From contig JANQAB010000010.1 in NCBI GenBank assembly GCA_024707265.1, positions 744,001-808,000 of the forward strand: 64,000 nucleotides of DNA, given 5' to 3'. The DNA is from Sporocytophaga sp. (lineage in GTDB: Bacteria; Bacteroidota; Bacteroidia; Cytophagales; Cytophagaceae). Shown here one piece after another: positions 38,414 to 49,411 of this stretch (position 1 is its first letter; each line of letters starts with the position of its first letter). The position numbers and the translations under genes were made by a program. The notes under the pieces were generated by a model. The model was not told the origin of the DNA and did not search any database. It saw only the letters and a program-made list of their open reading frames with translations.

Positions 38414-41400
38414 TTAAGTATTTATTATATCACAAATATTTTTGAAATGATCTTCGGAATATTTGGAAGAAAATATACTTACTTCTGAGTCTTTCATAGA
38501 TTCAAATTCTTTCTGGTAAAGAGAGAGCAATGGAGAAAGCGGGAGATCCTCATCAGCTATTTTAGTATAAAAATCAAGGGCTGGAATGCTTTGCATCAGC
38601 TCTATTTTGCTACCGAAAAACGCTCTTATTAGCTCCTGTAATGGATAAGGCTCATTGTCCCATAAATGAACTGTCCTTCCAAAGTCTGTTTCGTTTTGGG
38701 CAAGCAGAACTAATGTTCTGGCACTTCTATCCACGGGCATACCATACCTGATATCATCCGATGAAGGGTATAAATTGGTCAACCTGCATGTTTCCAGTAA
38801 AAGACTCAACCATTGTTTCTCATCGATAAAATTGCCATCAATGGAGGGTAGCATTAAACCCGGTCTGTAAATATTTATAGGAATTCCAAATTTCCCTGCA
38901 TCACTAAAAATGTTTTCGGCAACCCATTTACTTGAAGTATATCCGGATGCATTATGATGAATTTCTTCTTTAATAGAAGATAATTCATCAAGGTTCCTTT
39001 GAACTTTTGAATTTCCAAAAACACCAGCGGTTGATATGTAGTGTATGGCTTTTCGTGTTTTTTCCAATGCAAACTTTATCACTTCTTTTGCGCCATCTAC
39101 ATTGATTCTTTTAGCATCCTGATAAGTACTTAAATGATTCATATAAGTAGCATTATGAATGACAGTGTCGATTTTTTGCACGAGATCATTATACATACCA
39201 CTCTCAATTCCAAGCTTAGGAGCGCTTAAATCTCCTTTTACAACCTTTATTCTAAGCTCATAATGATCTTTCCACAAACCATACTTACCTAATGAATCAC
39301 TTATTCTCAGAATACCATGTTTTGCATCGTTACATTTGACAAGGCAATATACTTGGGCCTGTGTAATCGTTAACAACTCACTAAGAATGAAAGAGCCTAA
39401 AAATCCGGTAACACCTGTTATCAGCACATTTTCCATAAACGTTTCCGGCAAGTCTCCTTTAATTCCTGCAACATCCTCAAAAGTCAATAACTCGGATTCA
39501 AAATGTATGACAGGATCCTGAGCTTCATCTTTGCCTGCCAGTATGCATAATCTGGCAATGGTAGGATTATCGAATATCTGAGCCAAGGTAAGCTGTACAG
39601 GAAGTATCTCTGACAATTTCTTTTGCAATTTGACAACCAGCAACGAGTGACCACCCAATTCAAAGAAATTGTCATTAACACCAATTTTATCGATATTAAG
39701 TAAATCAGACCATATTTCTGCCATCTTTACTTCCAACTCATTTACCGGCGCTTGATAGCTATTCCCATTCCAACGTTTTTTATTTTCATGCTGGCTTAAG
39801 AATCTCCGGTTAGCTTTACCATTAGTTGTTAAAGGAATTTTTCCTATGGGAATATACTTTCCAGGAACCATGTAGGCTGGCAGCAGCATTACTAAATTTC
39901 GTCTGATCTCTCTCTCAAGCTCCAGAGTAGCTTCTTTAAAAAGAGGGAAATTTATGTAAGAGAAATCTTTAACCTGTTGCGGCTGCATCTGGTAATCATT
40001 CATTATGTAATTATTGAAGGTATCCTTCGACCATACAATATTCCATTTAAATGGATCCTGATTAACTAAAAGTCTATAGCTATACCCTAAGCTTTTCGCA
40101 TATTCATAAATTTCTTCAGAAATAAAAGACTCTTCAGGCACATCTGAAAAATATACCATTGCTTCTTCAATAGTATTTTGTTTATCATCTCGTACAGCTT
40201 TACTCATTGCTGCTTCATTCCGCAATCGGGGATTGAGAATATTTTTAATACCAATAATATTGGTATTCTTATTCATCATCTCCTTCAAATCTATTTTACC
40301 TGCATGAGTATCCCAATCTATCCAGTCAGCTGATTCTGTAGCCCTTTCTATCCCCACATAAATCGCTACATTGTACCGATACAAACTCATCTCGTTGATA
40401 TGAGTTCCCTGCTTAAACTCAATATCAATATGTGAAATTTCAGGATGTAAATTATTAAGGTTGTAGAAAAACTCGGGTGAAATACAAAGTTCGTTATCGT
40501 TTAATGCTTCGTTACTCATTTCCCAGCTGAACTCTTCCATACTGAGGGACTTTGACATCTTATCAAGGTTTAGTCGGCTTTTGAAACTTTCCAGCAAACG
40601 ATAATCCCTTATATCTCCCATAATAATTTTTCCTTTCCCTTTTAAAAAGGAAATACAATTAGAAATTACTTTGAGTAAATATGTTTCTCCGGGAAAATAT
40701 TGAATAATCGAATTAAGAATAATTGTATCGATCTCTTCATTTTCTGACAGCTTAACCTGATCTGCAGCACAGTTTATAAGTGTTGTTTTCTCTGAGTTAT
40801 GCGGTTCCTTTTGAATGTAAGCAGAGAGTCTTTCAATAGATGTTCGGGAAAAATCGCATCCTATGTATTTATCGAGATGGTCAATCAATTGGTAATAAAT
40901 CAATCCTGTACCAGATCCGATCTCCAAAACACGCTTGGGTTCACATTTCATTATAAAGCGGGTGATATCTGCAAGCCACTCGCGCATCTGCTCTGCCGGG
41001 ATTCCTTTACCAGTAAAGCTGTCTAACCAACCTGTTATATCAAATTGGTGATTTACCAATCCTTCCTGGTCAAGATATACTTTCTCTTCGTACATATCTT
41101 TCCAGTTTTCAACCTGCCTGCGGTATAACTCTTCTTCTTTATCCCTCAGCAATCCTTCATCCGGAATGTAAAAACTAACCAGAGATTTTCCTGATACCGG
41201 ATCTTCCTGTACCAATACTACATTATCGCTGACTCCTTCAAACTGACCGATTTGGTTTTCAATTTCGCCCAATTCAATACGATAACCTCGAATCTTTACC
41301 TGATCGTCTTTCCTACCGGAGAAGGCAACTTTTCCATCGGGAAGCCACTTACCCCAGTCACCTGTTCTATATAAGCGGGTAGCAGGATCAAAAGGATTGA

Positions 41401-44400
41401 CTATAAATTTCTCTTCCGTAAGCTCCGGACGGTTCAGGTAACCTCTTGAAAGTCCATCTCCTCCAAGGTACAATTCACCTTCAACACCAACTGGAACCGG
41501 GTCTCCGGCTTTATTCAGAATGTAAACTGAACTGTTAGAAATCGGATATCCTAATGGGATAGCATCGTTATGTTCTTCCTCTATGGTGTAACAAATAGAA
41601 AAAGTCGTGTTTTCAGTAGGACCATAACCATTGATTACTTTAATGGAAGGAATATTCTTCCGAACTTTGTTCACATGTACCGGAGAAAGTCTTTCTCCTC
41701 CTGCCAATACCTGCTTCAAAGGCCTAAACAGCTCCACGTCTTCGTCCACTAACTGATTAAACCAGGAAGCGGTGAACCACATTGTCGTAATGCCTTTGGC
41801 GGCAATATATTCTTTGAGTACATCGCAGTTCAGCAATTGCTCCTGTGACAGGAGATGCAGTTCGCCTCCGTTAAGCAATGTACCCCAGATCTCAAAGGTC
41901 GTTGCATCAAAAGAAATTGCACCAGTAGGAATCAAACGGAAAGGAAGGCTCCAGTTTACAAAGCTGGAGTTCTGTACCAGCCTTATAATATTCTTATGAG
42001 AAACCATTACACCTTTAGGCTTACCGGTAGATCCAGATGTGAACATGATGTAGGCAAGCGAATCCGATCCGATGTTATTAGGCAGATTTGCTTTGCTTTC
42101 ATAATCCATACTCAGGACATCTACACACAATTTTTCACCGGTAAAGATTTCCGCTACCTGTGTATGTTTTGATTCCAGAAGCAAAAGATGTGGTTTTGTT
42201 TCTTCCACAATATAACTAATCCTGTCTGCAGGATAGGAAGGATCTATTGGCACATAGACACCGCCACATTTGAGAATGGCAAGCAATGAAACGATCCAGC
42301 GCTCCGACCTGTCTACAAGCAATCCAATTGCTGCTTCTTCAGGTAGATTGTAATGGGACTTCAGGTAGTGCCCTAGTTGATTCGCTTTTTCGTTTATGAC
42401 CCTGTAAGTTACTTTTTCTCCTTCTATCACCATGGCTACCGCATCTGGAGTATGCTGGCATATCTGCTCAAAGAGCTGATTTACGGTGTTATTCTTCGGA
42501 TAGGCTACCCTGGTATTGTTAAAGCCGGTGATCAATTGTTCTTCTTCAGCTTTTGTAAGCATCTGTAGCTTGTCAATTCCCTGAGAGGGATTTGCTACCA
42601 CAGAGACAAGTAACTGCTGATAATGATCATTCATTCTTCTTATAGTGGATTCCGCAAACAAATCAGTGCAATATTCCATGCGGATACCCAATTCGTTCTC
42701 GCCTTCCGTTACTTCAAAGAATAGGTCGAACTTGGATCTTCCATACTCCTGAGGTTCCACCGCCATTGCTACATTTCCAAGGCTCAGTTCAGGAATGTCA
42801 GGTGTATTCTGTAAAGCAAACATGATCTGGAAAATCGGATGGCGGCTCAGGTCTCTTTCTTTCTCATGCTGCTCTACAACTTTTTCAAAAGGTGCATCCT
42901 GATGAGAATAGGCGTCTAAGGTAACGGCTTTTATCCTTGCCAATACTTCCTTAAATCCTGGATTTCCGCTTAAGTCACTTCTTAGAGCAAGACTGTTAAC
43001 AAAGAACCCTATTAAGTCTTCTACCTCTTTCTGTTTCCTATTGGCAATAGCAGTTCCCACACAAATATCTTCCTGACCGGTGTAGCGGTACAACAATATT
43101 TTAAAGGCTGACAGCAAAGTCATATACAGGGTTGTACCTTCTCGTTGAGACAATTCCTGCAACTGATCCTTAATCTGTTTCCCAATGGTAAAGCTTAAGG
43201 TCCGTCCTTTAGTACTTTGAACAGCCGGACGCGGATAATCGATCGGGAGATTTACAGGAGTAACTCCGGTTAGCTTATTTTTCCAGTAAGCCATTTGTCC
43301 GTTCAGCACTTCTCCTTCCAGATACTTATGTTGCCATATGGCATAATCTGCATACTGAATGGATAGCTCAGACAACTCAGACAATCTGTTTTCTTTCTTA
43401 GATGCATAAAGCTCAATCAGTTCTCTGACAGAAATGGACAGGGACCATCCGTCTGAGGCTATATGGTGAGTGATCAGGATCAGAACATGATCTTCTTCAT
43501 TCAACTTCACCAACCGCCCACGGAGCATATGGTCTGTTGTAAGGTCAAAGGGTTTGTTAATTTCTGATTCTATCAGTTCATTCATTGCCTTTTTATTCCA
43601 CACTCTTAACTCTTCCGAATACGTCAGCCTCCACTGGTCTTTAGGTAATATCTCCTGGTAAGGACTTCCGTCTTCTTCTTTGAAACAGGTTCTTAACATT
43701 TCGTGACGGTTTACAATATCCATGAAAGCCGCTTCCAGTATACTATGATTTAGTTTTCCGGTAAACCTCAACACAACAGGCATGTGATAATGGATTCCAC
43801 CCTGGAGCTTATGAATGAACCATAAACGCTCCTGTGAAAACGATAAAGGAATTCTGGCAGATCTTTCCTGCGGAACAATTTCAGGAAGCAGTGATTGCTT
43901 TCCAAAGCTTCCTATGAAAGCTGATAGCAAAGCAATTGTAGGGTTAACAAATAAATCCTTGATGGAGATCTCTACTGCCAGCTCTTTCCGCACAGCCGAC
44001 AACACCCTTGTTGCCAATAAAGAATGACCTCCCAGTTCAAAGAAATCATCGTTGATCCCGACCTTTTCCAGGTTGAGTAATTTCTTCCAGATTGCTGCTA
44101 ATTTTTCTTCCACTGCATTGCGTGGTGCCACATAAGCCCCTGAGCTCAGCTCCAAGACATCCGGTGCAGGCAATGCTTTTTTATCCACTTTACCATTTGG
44201 ATTCAAAGGCATTTCTTTCAACGGGATCATCACAGACGGTATCATGAAATCCGGCAATTTGGCCTTGAGATAATTAGTGATGGACGTTTTGTCGAAAGTA
44301 CCTTCAGTAACTACATATGCAACAAGAAACTTATTTCCATTAGAATCTTCCTTTGCGAGCACTACGCACTGACTCACCTGCGGACACTTTTCAAGCACGG

Positions 44401-45674
44401 TCTCTATCTCACCCAACTCTATTCTGAATCCACGGATCTTGATCTGGTAGTCTTTCCTTCCCAGATAATCGATGTTACCATCTGGAAGCCATTTCGCCAA
44501 GTCACCTGTTTTGTAGAGCTTAGGTCCTTTTCCCTTTGTGAAAGGATTTAGAATAAACTTCTCATCCGTAAGTTGCGGGCGGTTTAAATAGCCTTTAGCT
44601 ACACCATCTCCACTTATGCAAAGCTCTCCCACTACCCCTTCAGGTAATATATTAAAATAAGGATCTACGATATAAATCCTGGTATTCGAAATAGGATGGC
44701 CAATATATATAGGACAATTTTCCTTAAGCCGGTAAATAGTGCTGTAAGTAGTGTCTTCCGAAGGGCCGTAAAGATTTCTTACCTCAATCCTGTTAACATC
44801 CAGCTTCTCCTGGATCTTATAAGGAATAGGCTCTCCGGCCATATTGATCACATTGACGGTAGAGAAATCGGCGTTTTCCTCCAGCAAGCTACCTATTACA
44901 GTAGGCACTGTATTGAGCAATACAGCTTTGTCTTTGCCCAAATAACGGTTTATGCTCAATCCATTTTCCAACAAGCGAAGTTTTTTACCGGTACTTAAGG
45001 TATAAAACAGCTCGAAGATGGAAAGGTCAAAGCATATTGATGTTACCGCATAAACAATTTCAAAAGGGCTTTTTGAGAATTCTTCTTGACACCAGGCAAT
45101 GAATGCTACAGCATTTTTATGAGTGATCATTACACCTTTAGGCTTTCCGGTAGAACCGGACGTATAAATCACATATGCAAGACTTTCGGAATCTGCTTTA
45201 ATTTCAAGGTTGGCAGGAGATTCGTTTTTGATAAGCGGCCATATTTTATCTACCAGGATAATTTTGAAATTACCGCCATTCGTCAGTAGAGACTCCTGAG
45301 ATTTTTTGCTAAGGACAAATCCAGCTCCGGCATCTTCCATAATATATCTGATCCTTTCCTGAGGATATTCCGGATCAATGGGTACATATGCAGCTCCGCA
45401 CTTCAGAACGGCCATTAGGCTGATAAGCATTTCTGCAGAACGTTCCATGCAGATAGCCACCAATGATCCTTCCGTTACACCCTGACCTCTCAGGTACCTA
45501 GCCAACTGATTTGATTGTTCGTTTAACTCCCGGTAACTAAGGGAGAGATTATCTGTAACAACTGCTGTATTGTCTGGCGTACGTTGAACCTGTTCTTCGA
45601 ACAATTGATTCATTAGCTTGTTCATCGGATAGTAAGCTTCAGTATTATTCCAGTCTTCCAGTAGTTTCTTTTTT
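38414..45674 (-). CDS. PKS-NRPS megaenzyme, NRPS end: A-PCP-C-A(nMT)-PCP-reductase
   Basis: About 2,420 aa of the joined frame. The ATG at 45625 is internal: adding one A to the A6 run (45669-45674) joins the upstream C domain as SSGEKK-LLEDWNNTEAYYP. Domains by residue counted from 45625: A1 (YTSGSTGKPKG near 156), PCP1 (S in ELGGHSLLATR, about 540), C (HHIASDGWS, about 720), A2 (about 1060-1950) interrupted after the A8 motif by an N-methyltransferase (VLEIGSGTG near 1567), PCP2 (about 1995) and a terminal NAD(P)H reductase (VLITGVTGFLGSF near 2069, YTSSKWVAE near 2232). Residues aligned to the A-domain pocket read DLFNNALTYK for A1 and DAFWLGGTFK for A2, resembling known Ala and Val codes. 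Confidence 0.9.
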
Positions 45675-48600
45675 CTCCGGAAGAAACAATTTCATAATCC
45701 TTTACTTCTCGATCACAATTTTCAATAATCCCTTCAAGTAATTTTTTAAAGTATCCAAGATGACGTTGGATTGTTCCCGACAAGAACAAAGATTCATTGT
45801 ATTTGAGACTAATCGCAAGCTCTCCGCGCAAATCGTAAACCTCCAGCGAATAGTCGTACTCTGTTTCCTGAAACAAGTCGTTGATTACATCCACCGGCGA
45901 ATCTTTACCTTGCTGAATAAACTGATCAAAAATATTCTGATACGCATAGCAAATTTTAAACGCAGATTGTCTTCCGTTGGAGCTGCTTAAGTTTAACTGA
46001 GGAATAAGTGTTGGAAAAGGGTAAGCTGCATAATCGATGGCATTTATAAACTCATGTCTTATTTCTCCAACCAACTCGCTAAAGGCTTTCTGCGCCGATA
46101 CCGAGCTCCTTGTTACCATCATATTGACATAGTTCCCAATGCTCTGTTCGTGCTCCTTTTTAGGTCTTCCCGCCGTTGGAGTAAGTACCATAATATCTTC
46201 TTCACCAGTCAACTTATAAAGATGTACTTTAAACACACTGAGCAGCAATACCGACAAATTACTGATATTAAGTTTTTTCGTTAAAGCTTTCAATTTGTCG
46301 ACTTCCTGTTTGCTGAGAATGAGTTTCTCGACGCCTACACTTGTCGCATTGCGGTTTGTCGCTGGTATTCTGTCGTAAGGTAAGGCCAGTACCGGTAATG
46401 TGCCGGATAATTTTTGCAGCCAATAGGACAAGCTTTCTTTGCCCTGCTTACTGTTCATATAAGCCGTTTCCCAATCTACAAAATCAAAATAGGCAAGATC
46501 CTGACCATCAACAGCAATTGATTCTCCTTTAACGATACGGGCATAGACTTCCAGGAAAGACTTAAAGAACAACCCGCTGGACATTCCATCAAATACAATG
46601 TGGTGCATGACAAATAAGAAGTACGTCTTATTGCCAGCGTGATCATGGCGCAGAAATAACCGTACCATGCTATCGTTCTCCAGGTTAAAAGGTCTTTGGG
46701 CAAGTGCTTTAAATTCTTTCCGTATGTCAGCACCACGATCAAGGTTCCCCTCGTCAATAAACATTGCCCTGTCCTGGATATTAACCTTTTGAATTATTTC
46801 CCCGGTCTCTTCGTTACTGATAAATTGAGCATTAAGGATGGGATGTTTTGCAACCATCAGCTTCAATGCTCTTTCAATGTGCATTTTGTTCTGAACTCCT
46901 TTCAGACTGAAGGCGATCGGAGTGTTATAGGCAGTATTGTCCGGATCGAGTTGTTGTACAAACCACAACCCTTTCTGTCCTTCAGACAAAGGATATTGCC
47001 TTTCCTGAAACTCAGGCAAATTCAGCTCCTGCTCTTCTACCGCCTCTTGCTCTAGTTCTTCAAAGGTGCTTCTTAACAGGTCAAAGAACTCAGAAAAATT
47101 ATTTAGTCCCAGTATCTTCCCTGTTTTGATATTTATATCGAACTCTTCGTTAATTGCTCTTACGAAGCGCATAACTTTAATGGAATCGAAGCCATAATCA
47201 AACAGAGAGTCGTTAGTTTGGAGATCTTTTAAGGAAACCTCAAGGATTCCTTCCACCAGCTCCGTAATCTTAGAACGTTGCTGCTCATTCATCCAGGAAA
47301 GTGGGTCTTCCTGAATTTCGACAGATTCAGGCTCCTTCCCTGCTTTGTCCAGGAAACGATCTACCTCGAAAACAGCTGAACGTGCCGATTGCATTGCCCA
47401 TGGTATTCTTGGACCAGGGAAAACCCAATGGCCTGCGAGGAATAGATTTTTCCATGGAGTTTTATGACTCAATGTATTGTCTCCGGCCTGATCCGGCGTC
47501 ATTGCCCATCCCGAAATAGCCCCTTTGTAATTTAGCGTATACCGCTCCATCGTGAGAGGTGTGGCCAACTCATATTTACACTTTTTATTTTCCAATGAAG
47601 GGAAAGCCTGCAAGAACAACTTCATAAAATGGTCTTCTGCTTCTTTCTTATTCTCCTTCCAGAACTCTTCACTCATGTATTTTACAGTTGTGGTAACCAC
47701 AAAATAATCTCCGCTCCTGCCTAGTGAAGGTTCCAGGTAAGTTGGACAAATCGTATATAGGAAGTTTGTTTCAAAGCTGTCTTTAAAATTGGTTTCCTCA
47801 TTCTTTTCAAACACCACCATTCCATGAAGCAGGCTCCTCTCTACTTCGGTAAAGAGGTTGATGACTTTTTCTTCATAGAAGACAGTAAGCACTACACTTG
47901 GCATACAGGGTTCTCTTCTGGACAATGAATCTATGTATGCATTAGAAGATTTCGACCCTTTTTCATATACTTTTTCAAGGAGTGGATAAGGAGATCCGCA
48001 CAAAAGCACACTGCGTGCAGAAAGACTTTTATCGCCCATCTTCATATGACGTACTTTTCCTTTCTCCACATCGAAACCGCTAATACGTGAGTTGAATTCA
48101 ATGTTGCCGCCATATTCCTTAAAGCGCTCCACGAGCGCATCAATCAGCTTCTTCCATCCTCCTTTTGGGTAATGCTGGCGTGTAGCCACAACCGACTTAT
48201 ACACCACACGAAAAGAAAGATAGGAAGTATTCCCCTCCTGCTCAGTAGGATTCGCGAAGGGAATATAAAAATAGTAATGTACCTCTTCAGGAAGGTGCTT
48301 TGCCAGAAACTCACCAAAGGTTAATTGCTCATAGTAATCCATGTTCTTATGAAGTCTCGCCTCATCGAACATCTCTTCAAACAAACCGGTAATTTCTGAT
48401 TTATAATCTGGCAATAATTTCTGAAAGAATGTTGTTAGTTGTTTCTTAGGATTGCTGATTCCTTCACCCGTATTTCCAATATCAACCACAATACTTTCAC
48501 CGGATTTTTTAACTATGGAAAGGCTCATTGGTGCAGGAACCCATTCCATATTTATGTTATGATCTCTGAAGACTTCCCGGATAATACTAAGTTCAGAAGG

Positions 48601-49411
48601 ATTTGGCACCACCGCCGCAATAGCTTCTACTTTATATCCTTTGCGGTTGTAAGTCTGAAGATATCCTCCAGGCACAGAATGCGCCTCCAGGATCTGAACA
48701 TTCCTGCCTTGCTTTGCCAGATAACAGGCGGAAACAAGACCAGAAATACCTGCCCCAATTATCATGACATCCACAGGTTCTGTTTTACCATTTCGGGGAG
48801 TTACAGACAAAGGTGCAATTGCATCGGCGCTTTTGTCTTTTGCAATCTGAACATCTTCTCCCTCAAAGTTTAAATCAGGCACAACGGAGCTAACTTCGTC
48901 TTCAAGCAGATCGTAGTCTCCAAGCTGTTTTTCGTTACCCTTGTATTCTTCCAGAATAATATGGGCATTCACACCACCTACGGCATAACTGTTCAATGCT
49001 GCTCTGCGCGGATAGCTACCATTTGTCCAGGGCCTTGACTCTGGCTGTAATACCATAGAGTGAGAATTGTCAATTTCGGAATTGACGGTACGCAGGTCAG
49101 GAATTCCGGGCAGATACTTATTTTGAAGAGCTTTGATCACCTTGATCAGGGAAGCCATTCCCGAAGCCCATTCCGAATGTCCGATTGTTGGCTTCACACT
49201 GCTTATATGCCATTTTTTATCCAGGTTAGAGCTTAGTTCTTTATATGCATTATTGATCGCTCCCAGCTCTATCGCGTCAGCCATGCGATTAGAAATCCCG
49301 TGTGCTTCGATTAAATCGATGGTTGCTGGATCAGTCTCTGCTCGCTGGATACTCCTTGCAATTACTTCCCTGATCCCTCTCGGATTTGGTGCTTCCCATG
49401 AAATATTTTTT
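45669..49411 (-). CDS. PKS-NRPS megaenzyme segment: KS (end)-FAD oxidoreductase-ACP-C
   Basis: 1,267 aa in the open frame. Residues 1-155 finish a KS with EAHGISN in place of the usual EAHGTGT and TIGHSEWASG in the second histidine motif. Residues about 215-700 are an FAD-dependent oxidoreductase of the phytoene-desaturase/retinol-saturase type (MIIGAGISGLVSACYLAKQG, HYPKGGWKKLIDALVERF, ending LFLAGHWVFPGPRIPWAMQS). An ACP follows (S in LFDYGFDSIKVMRF, about 744), then a condensation domain (about 805-1260) with HHIVFDG intact. Both ends are frameshift sites (A6 runs), and no start codon fits. The C domain would join the polyketide to the first amino acid. Confidence 0.9.

Noticed and set aside
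45580-45625. ATG at 45625 as the true start of a separate NRPS gene
   Set aside because: The preceding C domain runs into this A domain in a second frame after adding one A at 45669, including the usual linker LLEDWNNTEAYYP; no independent start context is seen.
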